DNA of 64,000 bases from Saccharomonospora glauca K62. Its GTDB lineage: Bacteria; Actinomycetota; Actinomycetes; Mycobacteriales; Pseudonocardiaceae. Where the stretch lies: NCBI RefSeq assembly GCF_000243395.2, contig NZ_CM001484.1, positions 3,156,524 to 3,220,523 on the forward strand, written 5' to 3'. Shown here in pieces: positions 1-9,185 of this stretch. The translations under genes and the position numbers were made by a program. Numbering within the stretch: position 1 is the first letter of the stretch; each line of letters starts with the position of its first letter. The notes under the pieces were generated by a model. The model saw only the letters and a program-made list of their open reading frames with translations. It was not told the DNA's origin and made no database searches.

Positions 1-685
1 CCACGAGTTCCCACCGCTCCGTACCGTGTTCGCGACGCAGTTGCTCCCGGTCGCCGCTTGCGGCGATCGTGCCCCCGGACAGGATCACGAGATCGTCGCA
101 GAGCTGCTCCACGATGGCGAGCTGGTGGCTGGAGAACAATACGGGCACGCCCTGCGCGGCCCGCTCCCGCAACACCCCGAGCACCACGTCCACGGCGATG
201 GGGTCGAGCCCGGAGAACGGCTCGTCGAGGATCAACAGCACGGGATCGTGCACCAGCGCGGCCGCCACCTGCACCCGCTGCTGATTGCCCAGCGACAGAT
301 CCTCCAGCTTGTCGTCGGCCCGCGACGCCAGATCGAGTTGGTCGAGCAGTTCCTCGGTGTTGCGTCGCGCCGTGGCGCGGTCCAGGCCGTGGAGCTGTCC
401 GAGCCACGCGACCTGCTCGGCCACCTTCATCTTCGGGTACAGCCCGCGCTCCTCCGGCATGTAGCCGAAACGTTGCCGTAGTGACCCCGTGACGGGTTCT
501 CCGTTCCACGTCACCGAACCCCCGTGCGGGGCGAGCACACCCAGGATGATGCGCATCGTGGTGGTCTTGCCCGCGCCGTTGGCACCGAGGAAACCCGTCA
601 TCCGACCAGGGCGCACCTCGAACGACACGTCGTGGAGCACCCTGTGATCGCCGAAGTGGCGACTGATGCTGGTCACTGTCAACAT
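1..685 (-). CDS. ABC transporter ATP-binding protein, C-terminus cut by window edge
   Basis: Translating the minus strand from ATG at 685 gives an open frame that runs off the left edge (about 228 residues present). It has a Walker A (GANGAGKTT, about residues 35-43), the signature LSLGNQQR, a Walker B with D-loop (LLILDEPFSGLD) and a switch histidine (SSHQ). It is the nucleotide-binding subunit of an ABC-2 type exporter of the NatA/drug-efflux class and would act at the inner face of the membrane with a permease presumably encoded just left of the window. It lies 86 bp downstream of a two-component pair on the same strand, so the pair probably controls it. Family assignment is firm; the substrate is unknown. 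Confidence 0.93.
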   Translation of the reverse strand, partial: MLTVTSISRHFGDHRVLHDVSFEVRPGRMTGFLGANGAGKTTTMRIILGVLAPHGGSVTWNGEPVTGSLRQRFGYMPEERGLYPKMKVAEQVAWLGQLHGLDRATARRNTEELLDQLDLASRADDKLEDLSLGNQQRVQVAAALVHDPVLLILDEPFSGLDPIAVDVVLGVLRERAAQGVPVLFSSHQLAIVEQLCDDLVILSGGTIAASGDREQLRREHGTERWELV

Positions 686-771
686 GCCGGCAAGTCAAGC
701 AGCAGCCGGCACTCCGTGTCGTCGAGCCACGGAACGATCATGACCTCCACCTCGCGACGGATGCCGGGCGC

Positions 772-1476
772 TCACGCTCCGCCGGGAGTGACGATGCCGT
801 TCTCGTACGCGTAGACGACGGCATGGGTGCGGTCGCGCAAACCCAGCTTGGCGAGGATGCGCGAGACATGCGTCTTGACCGTGGTCTCGCCGAGGAAGAG
901 CTGCTCGGCGATCTCGGCGTTGCTCGCTCCCTTGGCCAGCAGGGTGAGCACCTCGAACTCCCGGTCGGTGAGTTCCGGAGGGCGACGGACGGGCGGAGCC
1001 ACCCTCGGCGAGGAGAACCGCGCGATCACCCTGCGCGTCACCTCGGGGGACAGCAACGCGTCCCCGCGAGCGACCACGTGCACCGACTCGATCAGATCCT
1101 CGGGCGAGGCGTTCTTCAACAAAAACCCGCTCGCCCCCGCTTGCAGGGCCTCGAACAGATAGTCCTCGCGATCGAACGTCGTGAGGATGATGACCTTCGT
1201 GGGATGGTCGCCCCGAGCGGGGCCGAGCAGGCGGCGCGTGGCCTCCAGGCCGTCGAGTTTCGGCATCTGGACATCCATGAGCACCACGTCGGGTCGCAGT
1301 CGCGTCGCGAGCTCGACGGCCTCCTCCCCGTCCCCGGCCTCGCCGACCACCTCGATGCCCTCCCCGGAGGACAGAATCACCCGGAACCCGGCACGCACGA
1401 GTGCCTGGTCGTCCGCCAGGAGGACCCGCAGGGGCCCTTCGGTGCGTTCCTTCGCCGCGGTGGTGCCGTCGGTCAC
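772..1476 (-). CDS. NarL/LuxR-family response regulator
   Basis: 234 residues. The N-terminal receiver domain carries the acidic pair (LLADDQ), the phospho-acceptor Asp in VVLMDVQMPKLDG and the conserved Lys of the C-terminal part (FLLKN). The C-terminal LuxR-type helix-turn-helix (LTDREFEVLTLLAKG to RTHAVVYAYENGIV) should bind DNA after phosphorylation. I chose GTG at 1476: it lies 17 bases after the kinase stop and is preceded by GGAGGA, whereas the longer frame starting at 1620 runs back into the kinase gene. It is the partner of the kinase immediately upstream. The target is probably the ABC transporter next door (inference). Confidence 0.95.
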   Translation of the reverse strand: MTDGTTAAKERTEGPLRVLLADDQALVRAGFRVILSSGEGIEVVGEAGDGEEAVELATRLRPDVVLMDVQMPKLDGLEATRRLLGPARGDHPTKVIILTTFDREDYLFEALQAGASGFLLKNASPEDLIESVHVVARGDALLSPEVTRRVIARFSSPRVAPPVRRPPELTDREFEVLTLLAKGASNAEIAEQLFLGETTVKTHVSRILAKLGLRDRTHAVVYAYENGIVTPGGA

Positions 1477-1492
1477 GAGTTCACAATCCTCC

Positions 1493-2839
1493 TCACGGGG
1501 TCTCGGCCCCGGTCCCCACCGGCGTCGGGTGGGTTCGGGGGAAGCTGGCGCGGACACGGTACCCGCCGGTGCGCCTCGGGCCCGTCTCCAGCTCCCCGCC
1601 GTGCACGGCCACGCGCTCACGCATGCCCACCAGGCCGAGACCGCTTCCCTGCGGGCGCCCCGGCCCCGACGGACCCCGACCGTCGTCGGTGATCTCCACC
1701 TCCACGCTCGTGTCGAGGTAACGCAACCTCACGTCCGCGGAATGGGCCGCGGCATGCTTGACGATGTTCGTCAACGCCTCTTGCACGATGCGGTAGATCG
1801 ACAACGCGACGCCCTCCGACACCGGATACGGTTCGCCGTAGACGGCGAACGACACGTCGAGGGAAGCGGAACGCGTGCGTTCCACCAGGGCGGGAAGGTC
1901 GTCCAAGCCGGGAGATGCCGTGTGGGACGACTCGGTCGTGTTCTCCTCGGTGTCTCCGGGAGGCTCCGCACGCAGCACGCCGAGCAGTCCTCGTAGCTCC
2001 CCGATCGCCGTGCGCGCGGTCTCCTCCACCGTGTCCAGCGCGGTGCGCGCCAGTTCCCGGTCGGAGTCGATCACCCGGCGGGCGGCGCCGGCCTGGATGC
2101 CCATGACCGACACGTGGTGGGCCACGACATCGTGCAGTTCCCGAGCGATCCGGAGCCGCTCGGCCACGATGGCGCCCCTGGTGTTCTCCTCCTGGGACCG
2201 CCGCAGTTGCTCCGCGCGGTACTCCAGCTCCGCCTGCCGCCGCGCCGACAGCCATGCCAGCTCGCCGAAGAAGTAGGCCGCCAGGAAGAACACCACGTTG
2301 AACGCGAGTTTGTACAGCACGGCGGCCAGCACCGGGTTGAGCGGACCACTCGCGCCCGGAAACTCGGGGGCCGGGTGCAGCAGCAGTTCGACGATGCCCA
2401 ACCCGAGCCAGGCGAACATCACCACGATGACACCGATGCGCGCCCAGCGCGCCACGGCCCTGTTGCGTCCCCACGCGCCCGTGCTGTAGATGGCGAGGAA
2501 CAAGGCGACGGACGGCACGAAGTTGTCACCGATCTGGCGCGCCTGGACGACGATGAACAGCAGACCCACCGTGAGGAGCGTCACCAGCGGGTAGCGTCGC
2601 CGCACCGCCAACGGCACGGTGACGGCGACTCCCAGCAGAAGCTGTTCGCCCAGCGACGGGGCCCGCCCGAAAGCCAGCACCCCCATGCTGTTGACCACGA
2701 CGATCGTGAACACCGCCCCGACGATCACGGCCAGGGCCACGAGCACGTCGTTGCGCTGCTGCTTCGGCGTGGGAGGAGGGCGTCGCCACTCCTGCCAGAA
2801 TGGTTCTTCGTCCGGATTCCGTCTCGCCACGCGCGTCAA
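1493..2839 (-). CDS. NarL-type sensor histidine kinase
   Basis: 448 residues. The N-terminal half has several hydrophobic segments (about residues 30-190), a linker coiled coil with QAELEYRAEQL, then a HisKA_3 dimerisation and phosphoacceptor motif (RIARELHDVVAHHVS, about residues 230-245) and a HATPase_c domain with N-box (EALTNIVKHA) and G boxes (DDGRG, GSGLGLVGMRER). It autophosphorylates on His and passes the phosphate to the adjacent regulator. The frame opens with TTG; a GTG three codons later (2830) is an equally possible start. The signal sensed cannot be read from the sequence. Confidence 0.93.
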   Translation of the reverse strand: MTRVARRNPDEEPFWQEWRRPPPTPKQQRNDVLVALAVIVGAVFTIVVVNSMGVLAFGRAPSLGEQLLLGVAVTVPLAVRRRYPLVTLLTVGLLFIVVQARQIGDNFVPSVALFLAIYSTGAWGRNRAVARWARIGVIVVMFAWLGLGIVELLLHPAPEFPGASGPLNPVLAAVLYKLAFNVVFFLAAYFFGELAWLSARRQAELEYRAEQLRRSQEENTRGAIVAERLRIARELHDVVAHHVSVMGIQAGAARRVIDSDRELARTALDTVEETARTAIGELRGLLGVLRAEPPGDTEENTTESSHTASPGLDDLPALVERTRSASLDVSFAVYGEPYPVSEGVALSIYRIVQEALTNIVKHAAAHSADVRLRYLDTSVEVEITDDGRGPSGPGRPQGSGLGLVGMRERVAVHGGELETGPRRTGGYRVRASFPRTHPTPVGTGAETP

Positions 2840-2926
2840 CGTAACAGGACGAACGACGCGGTTCGCCGTCGCCGGAGCACCGGGGCACCCCGTCGGACAC
2901 GGGAGTCGGGGGTCACGAAGCCCCGT

Positions 2927-3430
2927 TCACGCCCGCACGACGCCGGCGACGACGGCCACGAGCAGCCCCACCACGAGACACCAGATCGCCGGGGTCACGC
3001 TCCGGAACTTCCGATGGGCCACCACGCTCACCGCCCAGGTCTGTTCCGCCAACGCCCGCAACAGCCGATCCGGGTCGGACAACAAGTCGCGGGAGGCGGT
3101 CACGTAGTCGTCGGGATTCGGATAGCGGCGGGCGATGGTGTCGAAGTACAGCAACGCACCCGTCGCCTCGCTCGAAGCCGGAGCCGACAGCCGCGGCGAG
3201 AAAACCCGCAACGCCAGCACGATGGCCACACAGATGAACCCCAGCGAGGTCAGCAACAGCGCGACCCGCCAGGGCCAGCGGGCCCACTCCCCGTGCGCGG
3301 GCAATGCCGAGAGCACCACGCCCGCGAGCACCCCGCTCGCCGTGATCACCACCCCGGCCTTCGTGTCGGCGACCTTGGTCCAGTCGTTCGCGATCGTCAG
3401 TGTCTTCCACCCATCCTCGGTGTCGGTCAC
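2927..3430 (-). CDS. PycTM-like (DUF5706-type) small membrane protein, Pycsar effector homologue
   Basis: 167 residues, GTG start with GGGAG nine bases upstream. An amphipathic N-terminal segment with NDWTKVADTKAGVVITASG leads into a first membrane helix (about 27-45). A second helix (about 53-77), a soluble middle and a C-terminal helix (about 143-167) follow. The WxKxADtKAg motif followed by a two-helix plus terminal-helix layout is what I know from the PycTM effector family of Pycsar anti-phage systems, whose members disrupt the membrane after sensing cyclic cCMP/cUMP. No nucleotide cyclase gene is found beside it here, so a defence role is not shown. It is divergent from the membrane-anchored gene at 3809. 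Confidence 0.7.
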   Translation of the reverse strand: MTDTEDGWKTLTIANDWTKVADTKAGVVITASGVLAGVVLSALPAHGEWARWPWRVALLLTSLGFICVAIVLALRVFSPRLSAPASSEATGALLYFDTIARRYPNPDDYVTASRDLLSDPDRLLRALAEQTWAVSVVAHRKFRSVTPAIWCLVVGLLVAVVAGVVRA

Positions 3431-3808
3431 ACCCGAAGTCTCCCGACCCGCACTCCCACGGCCAACCCCGACGCCACAGACGATCGCGAGATTGCTCTGA
3501 ACGAGCGGAATTCACGCAAAGTGGTCGCCTTGAAACCCGCCGTACCGGTACGCCACACAGTGTGTGTCGTCGGACCATGCCTCCACGCGGTTTCGCCGCT
3601 CTCCTCGGCCCCCGGCACTGGGCAGCACTTCTCGCGTCCGGGCGCCTGAGCATTGGCCCCTCACGCCGCCGGTCCGGCGGCGGATAAACCAGCACCGTCC
3701 ACCGGAAGCTTCCGAGCACGGCTCAGCCTTCGGTGAACGCCCCGGCTTCCCGGCGCGAGGACGGCTCCCGCCCGTCCCTCCTCCCCCTCCCGAAAAAGGA
3801 CCTCAGTG
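3431..3808. promoter_or_regulatory. Divergent intergenic region
   Basis: 378 bases between two divergent membrane-protein genes. No convincing coding frame is seen. It must hold promoters for both neighbours. The plus-strand gene has an AAAAAGGA ribosome-binding site at 3793-3800; I saw no clear operator or terminator. Confidence 0.5.
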
Positions 3809-4879
3809 ATGAACATTTCCGCAGTCCACATCGCAACCGGGGTGGGCGCGGTAGTCTCCGCGCTCGTCGTCGTCCTCGGACTGATCTTCGACTGGGAGAC
3901 CTGGGTGTGGCTCCCCCTGGCGGCCGTCCTGGGTCCGACGACGATGATCGTGCTGCGGTCGATGCTGCTGGACCGGGACACCGCACCGACACTTCCCGCA
4001 CAGCATTCCCCCACTCCGGCTCCCCCGGCACCGCCGCAGCCCGTCGCCAAGCGCGCGACCATCTCCCAGCTCCCGCTGCCCACGAGAGAGAAGGACTACC
4101 GTTTCCTGTTCTCCGCCACCGTGTCGTGGCTGCACGATCCCCAGGTCCCCGCGATGGGCGCCGATCTGGGTGCCCTCGCCAAACAGAACGTCATCGCGCG
4201 AGCCATCGAGCGGACCCGGCAGTACGGGCCCGACGAGTACGCCCTCGCGACCGTCGAGCTCAACGCGGTCCTGTCCGAACGGATCACGCTCGCCAACGGC
4301 CACTACGTCTGGGCCTCCGAGGTGACCCTGACGCTGTCCGACGCGGACGCCAAGCGTCTGGAACGCATCAGCGAACTGCGCAAGCAGCAAGCACTCTGGG
4401 AACACGAACGCGCGCACGAGATCGGCGTCCGCGACTATCTCGGCAACGAGGTACTCCGCGATCCCGGCTCGGCGGTCACGTGGTGGTTCGCCCGCAACCT
4501 CGACAAACCCGACGCGATCACCATCACCGTGCGCGAGATCGACAACCTGCGCAGGCTGACTCGCGCCGCGCACGAGACCGGGGAGCCCGCCCCGGCGACA
4601 CCGCTCACCCTGCTCTCGCCCGAGCCACCGACCCCCGTGGAATTCAATGGCGGTGTCGATCCGGCGCGACGCCTCGCGACCGCCGTGGACCAGCTCTGTA
4701 AGAACACCGAACCCGAGGTCCGCACCACGCTCTACCGCCGGTTGGCGGACCTGTTGCGGGTCCACGGGTTCGCCGAGGCCGCCGAGGCGTTGCGTTCTCC
4801 CGGCGATACCACCGAGTCCGAAGAGGCCTCGACGGAACACGGGACCGACGAGCCCGGTTCGGCGCCGGTTCCGTCCTGA
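3809..4879 (+). CDS. Membrane-anchored protein of unknown function
   Basis: 356 residues from ATG 3809, which sits eight bases after AAAAAGGA; a GTG at 3806 is closer than usual. Two adjacent membrane helices (about residues 7-26 and 33-50) are followed by a proline-rich linker and a large soluble domain. The domain begins LPLPTREKDYRFLFSA and contains a charged, helix-rich stretch (KRLERISELRKQQALWEHER, about residues 190-210). The last 90 residues are acidic and low in complexity. The order of N-terminal anchor, beta-rich part and charged helix recalls SPFH/band-7 proteins, but I could not recognise the family. It is divergent to the PycTM-like gene, which may or may not be functional pairing. 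Confidence 0.75.
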   Translation: MNISAVHIATGVGAVVSALVVVLGLIFDWETWVWLPLAAVLGPTTMIVLRSMLLDRDTAPTLPAQHSPTPAPPAPPQPVAKRATISQLPLPTREKDYRFLFSATVSWLHDPQVPAMGADLGALAKQNVIARAIERTRQYGPDEYALATVELNAVLSERITLANGHYVWASEVTLTLSDADAKRLERISELRKQQALWEHERAHEIGVRDYLGNEVLRDPGSAVTWWFARNLDKPDAITITVREIDNLRRLTRAAHETGEPAPATPLTLLSPEPPTPVEFNGGVDPARRLATAVDQLCKNTEPEVRTTLYRRLADLLRVHGFAEAAEALRSPGDTTESEEASTEHGTDEPGSAPVPS

Positions 4880-5098
4880 ACGGACAACGCTTCCCCGGCA
4901 CAGCGGAAAGACCTGGGTAAGGGACGGTCGCCGGGCTTCGGGCTCGCAAGCGCTCACGGCCCGCTCGGCGTCCGGTACCCACCAAACCGGCGACTACTTT
5001 CCGTAGTTACAACGATCGTCGGTGTCGCCGCAGAGTGAACCCATGTCACCGTCCACACGACCCAGTTCGACGCTGCGCACAGAAACGAGGTCGGGGAC

Positions 5099-5869
5099 AT
5101 GCGTAATCGGACCGCACGCCTGCTCGCGGGCTCATTCGTGGCCCTCGTCGTGGGTGTGGGCGCGCCCGCGGTGGCCGAAACTCCGTACGACGACTACTAC
5201 TCCGGAACCGAAGGGCTCACCGGAGAGGCCTTGAAAGACGCGCTGCACGACATCATCAGCGACGCCGAACAACTGACCTACGACGAGATCTGGGACGGGA
5301 TCAAGGCCACCGACGAGGACCCGGCGAACCCGAACAACGTGATCCTGCTCTACAGCGGTGAGTCTCGTTCCAAGAACGACAACGGCGGCAACGTCGGCGA
5401 CTGGAACCGGGAGCACGTGTGGGCCAAGTCCCACGGCGACTTCGGCACCTCGGGCCCCGGCGCCGACCTGCACCACCTGCGCCCCACCGACGTGCAGGTG
5501 AACAGCATCCGGGGCAACAAGGACTTCGACAACGGGGGCAGTCCCGTCGCCGGCGCGCCGGACAACTACACCGACGACGACTCGTTCGAACCACGTGACG
5601 AGGTCAAGGGCGACATCGCCCGGATGCTGTTCTACATGGCCGTCCGCTACGAGGGCACGGACTCCTACCCCGACCTGGAGCTCAACGACCAGGTGAACAA
5701 CGGCTCGGCGCCGTATCACGGCAAGCTGTCCGTGCTGCTGGAATGGCACGAGGCCGACCCCGTGGACGACTTCGAACGCCATCGCAACGAGGTCATCTAC
5801 AGCCAGTTCCAGCACAACCGCAACCCCTTCATCGACCACCCCGAGTGGGTCGCCGAGATCTGGGGCTGA
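5099..5869 (+). CDS. Secreted endonuclease I family nuclease
   Basis: 256 residues. It has a clear Sec signal peptide (basic MRNRTAR, hydrophobic core, cleavage expected after PAVAE). The mature part matches the endonuclease I/NucM (His-Me finger) family: WNREHVWAKSHG holds the catalytic His, followed by DLHHLRPTD, VNSIRGNKDF, and the C-terminal RNEVIYSQFQHNRNPFIDHP with the Asn/Asp typical of the family. The expected activity is metal-dependent, nonspecific cutting of DNA or RNA outside the cell, for nutrition or clearance of extracellular DNA. The gene stands alone and converges on the polysaccharide operon 14 bases away. Confidence 0.93.
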   Translation: MRNRTARLLAGSFVALVVGVGAPAVAETPYDDYYSGTEGLTGEALKDALHDIISDAEQLTYDEIWDGIKATDEDPANPNNVILLYSGESRSKNDNGGNVGDWNREHVWAKSHGDFGTSGPGADLHHLRPTDVQVNSIRGNKDFDNGGSPVAGAPDNYTDDDSFEPRDEVKGDIARMLFYMAVRYEGTDSYPDLELNDQVNNGSAPYHGKLSVLLEWHEADPVDDFERHRNEVIYSQFQHNRNPFIDHPEWVAEIWG

Positions 5870-5882
5870 CCGAGGCGGGGGG

Positions 5883-8800
5883 TCACCGACGAAGGAGCGG
5901 CCGGGCGTGCCGGGGTTTTGGCGGCGCGCCGGGGAGGAGGCGGACTCGGCGGCGTGCCGCCAAGTCCTCGGCCCAGCCGAACGCCAGTACCGCCACGGCC
6001 GTCAACCCCACGGCGAGGGCGAAGTGCTCCACCTGCGAGTACTCGCCCCACCACCCAATGATCGGCGCGGCCAGATAGATCGCCACGTTGTGCCACAGGT
6101 ACACGGTCACCGCCCTGGCGTTGAGCACGGCGACGAGCCGTCTCAACGCGGGGACCCGGTCGAGCCAACGCAGCGACGGCGACATCCGCAGTACGACGAG
6201 GACGAAGCCCGCGCTGACCAATGCCTGTGCCAGCGGGATCTCGTTGAGGTCGTAGGAACCCCACACCGGATGGGTGGCCGCCCACCACAGCCCCAGGGCC
6301 ATCGACACCGCTGCCACGGGGCCGAGCACGGCGACACGAGCACGGGCCAACGCCCCGTCCCGATGGGCGAAGCCGAGCACCCAACAGGCGCCGAACGTGC
6401 AGAAGTCCACCGCTCCCCGGCCGACGTCTCCCATCTCCGACAGCGGCGATCCCAGCAGCGCATCCGCCGCGACGAGCGCCAACGGCGTCAGGATCGTCAG
6501 CAACGGCCGACGGCGATACCACCGCAGCAGCAACGGCGTCAGCAGGACGAACCACAGGTACGCGCGGATGTACCAGAGGACGATGGCGGCGTCCCGGCCG
6601 AGTTCCCAGTCACTGTGCGGGGGATCGAGGATCGGGAAGATCCACAACAGGAGTTCGGGCCAGTGCAACGCGTCACTCGCCCAGCTCTCCTCGGTGAACG
6701 AACTCCAGCCGAACGCCAGCATCAGCGGCACCATCACCACGGCCAGCACCCACAGCGGTGGCAGCAGCCGCACAATCCGCCTTCCGACGACGTCCACGGG
6801 CGGCCGGCGATCCATCGAGCGGGCCATCAGTGACCCGCCGACGGCGAACATGACGCCCATCGCGGGGAACACCATGCTCAGCCAGGGCCAGCCGACGGTG
6901 TGGTAGAGCATCACCCGCCCCAGCGCCGCGGCCCTGAGCACGTCCAACCACCGTTCGCGAACGGGGCTCGCCGCGGCGGGTTTCGCCCGAGCCTCACCCT
7001 CCTCCGGGGTTCTCGGCGCGGGGACGACGGAGGACACCTCACGCGGTGCCGCGACGGCTCGGTCCTCGCGCGATGCCGTGGCAGCCCGGTCCTCGCGAGG
7101 CAGTACGGCGCTTCCCGCCCGGCGCATGTGCTGCCACCGCACCCGCACCCCGGACGCCGCCGCGGCGAGGGACTGCACGAGCACCACGTACATGAGCTGG
7201 CGGTAGATGAGTTGTTGGGCGGGAAGCAGCCACAGCACCGTCCTGCGTTCGCCGTCCAGCCCGAACGCGTAGGCCGCCACGGCCGCCTGTACCCCGAGCA
7301 TGCCCAGCCACAGCAGCACGGTGGTCCACGGATCGAGGAACAACAGCCCGTACACCAGGAAGACGTCGATCACCGGCGCGATGACGGGCAACAGGATCTG
7401 GAACAACACCACGTGCAACAGCCCGAAGCGACCGACCCGCCCGGCCGCTCCCCGCTGCACGACCGCACGACGGTGCTTCCACAGCGCCTGCATGGTGCCG
7501 AAGGTCCAACGGAATCGCTGTTGCCACAGCTGGCGGACGGTGGTCGGCGCCTCCGTCCACGTCACCGCGTTTTCCTGGAACACCGTGCGCCAGCCCGCTC
7601 TCCCGATGCTGATAGTGAGGTCGGTGTCCTCGGCGAGCGTCTGGGAGCTCAGTCCCTTCACCTGGAGCAGCGCCGAACGCCGGAACGCCCCACCCGCGCC
7701 CGGCACGGTCGGCATCGACCGCAACACGTCGTGGACCCGGCGGTCGACGTTGAACCCGATGACGTACTCGATGTGCTGGAGGCGCGCCAGCAACGTCTCC
7801 CGGTTGGCGATCTTGACGTTGGCGGAGACGGCTCCGACCTCCGGGTCGGCGAACGGCTGGACGAGTTCGTGCACGGTGGTCGGTTCGAACACGGTGTCGC
7901 CGTCCACCATGACGACGAAGTCGTACTTCGCGGCGGCGATCCCCGCGTTGAGGGCGGCGGCCTTGCCGCCGTTGGGTCTGCGCAGCACGCGAACCTCCGG
8001 CAGACCGAGGCTCTCCACGATGTCCGCCGTGCCGTCGGTCGACCCGTCGTCCACCACGATCACCTCGACGCGGTGGTTGCTCGCGACCGCCGACCGCACC
8101 GTGGCCTCGATACCGGCGGCCTCGTTGTAAGCGGGCACGATCACCGACACCGGCTCGGTGACCGGAGGCCCCCACGGTGATCGGGGTCGATCGCGTCGCG
8201 CGACGTGCTTGCGCGCCACCAGCACCAGGATCACGAGCCGCAGCACCGTCAGCACGCCCACCGCGACGAGAAGCCACTTCAGGACCGTCATCACGGCCAG
8301 CGCCAGGTTGACGAGACCGGTCAACGCGCTTCCCGACGCCTTGTCCACGGCCGAGGCCGGAGCGGCACGGTTGGTCCCCAACACGTCCGTGATCGTGGTG
8401 AACCGGTATCCCTGCTCCTTGAGCCGAGGGATGAGGACGTCCAGCGCGGCCACGGTCTGGGACCGGTCGCCCCCGGCGTCGTGGAGCAGGACCACGGCAC
8501 CGCGCCCGTCGGGTGGCGTGGCGTTACGCACGATGGCCTCGACTCCGGGCCGCTGCCAGTCGGCACTGTCGACGTCGCTGAACACGCTGACGTAGCCGAG
8601 TTCCCCCGCGGCCCGCACCACGTCGTACGCCGGGTTGTCGATGGCCTCCACAGTGGACGAGTAGGGCGGCCGGAACAAGTGGGTCGTAACACCGGCCGCC
8701 CCCGCGATCACGAGCTGGGTCTGGCTCAGTTCCCGTTCCACACGCCAGGACGAGACCTGGGCGAGTTCGGGGTGCGTGAACGTGTGCACGCCGAGCTCGG

Positions 8801-9176
8801 AGCCGGATTCGTGGATCCGACGCACGAGGTCGGGGTACTGAGCGGCCATCGAGCCGACCACGAAGAACGTGGCGGGCACGTCGTGCCGTTCGAGCACCTC
8901 CAGCACCTTCGGTGTCCACGTCGGATCGGGGCCGTCGTCGAAGGTCAACGCGACGGTGTACGGAGGCAGTTCCGTGGACATCACCGAGTCGCCGTCGGCG
9001 TACACGAGGGGCCCGCCCTCGTTCACCGATCTCGGTACCTCCGACTGGCTCTCGAAGTCCCGCTCGGGGTTCGAGTCGTTTCCGATCTCCGACGTAGTCC
9101 ACCCGGCTACGACCAGCAACAGCACGAACAGCAGGCCGACCACGCCGGCCACGAGCCACGAGCCACGCACACGCAC
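5883..9176 (-). CDS. Three-domain fusion: polysaccharide deacetylase, GT2 synthase, acyltransferase 3
   Basis: 1097 residues. After one N-terminal membrane helix comes a NodB deacetylase domain (about 70-265: TFDDGPDP, HTFTHPEL, RPPYSS). Then follow a membrane segment and a family-2 glycosyltransferase (about 345-690) with VDDGSTDGT, the nucleotide-sugar DGD (VMVDGDTVF), AEDTDLT and the processivity motif QQRFRW, ending in membrane helices. Last is an acyltransferase_3 domain (about 745-1080) with many helices and the early RWLDVLRA...MLYHTVGWPW block. It should build, trim and O-acylate an extracellular polymer, perhaps N-acetylglucosamine-based, in one polypeptide. Deacetylase-GT2 fusions are familiar in actinomycetes (Streptomyces MatB, as I recall); the third domain is the unusual part. 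Last gene of a three-gene operon. Confidence 0.93.
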   Translation of the reverse strand: MRVRGSWLVAGVVGLLFVLLLVVAGWTTSEIGNDSNPERDFESQSEVPRSVNEGGPLVYADGDSVMSTELPPYTVALTFDDGPDPTWTPKVLEVLERHDVPATFFVVGSMAAQYPDLVRRIHESGSELGVHTFTHPELAQVSSWRVERELSQTQLVIAGAAGVTTHLFRPPYSSTVEAIDNPAYDVVRAAGELGYVSVFSDVDSADWQRPGVEAIVRNATPPDGRGAVVLLHDAGGDRSQTVAALDVLIPRLKEQGYRFTTITDVLGTNRAAPASAVDKASGSALTGLVNLALAVMTVLKWLLVAVGVLTVLRLVILVLVARKHVARRDRPRSPWGPPVTEPVSVIVPAYNEAAGIEATVRSAVASNHRVEVIVVDDGSTDGTADIVESLGLPEVRVLRRPNGGKAAALNAGIAAAKYDFVVMVDGDTVFEPTTVHELVQPFADPEVGAVSANVKIANRETLLARLQHIEYVIGFNVDRRVHDVLRSMPTVPGAGGAFRRSALLQVKGLSSQTLAEDTDLTISIGRAGWRTVFQENAVTWTEAPTTVRQLWQQRFRWTFGTMQALWKHRRAVVQRGAAGRVGRFGLLHVVLFQILLPVIAPVIDVFLVYGLLFLDPWTTVLLWLGMLGVQAAVAAYAFGLDGERRTVLWLLPAQQLIYRQLMYVVLVQSLAAAASGVRVRWQHMRRAGSAVLPREDRAATASREDRAVAAPREVSSVVPAPRTPEEGEARAKPAAASPVRERWLDVLRAAALGRVMLYHTVGWPWLSMVFPAMGVMFAVGGSLMARSMDRRPPVDVVGRRIVRLLPPLWVLAVVMVPLMLAFGWSSFTEESWASDALHWPELLLWIFPILDPPHSDWELGRDAAIVLWYIRAYLWFVLLTPLLLRWYRRRPLLTILTPLALVAADALLGSPLSEMGDVGRGAVDFCTFGACWVLGFAHRDGALARARVAVLGPVAAVSMALGLWWAATHPVWGSYDLNEIPLAQALVSAGFVLVVLRMSPSLRWLDRVPALRRLVAVLNARAVTVYLWHNVAIYLAAPIIGWWGEYSQVEHFALAVGLTAVAVLAFGWAEDLAARRRVRLLPGAPPKPRHARPLLRR

Positions 9177-9185
9177 GAGCGCTCC

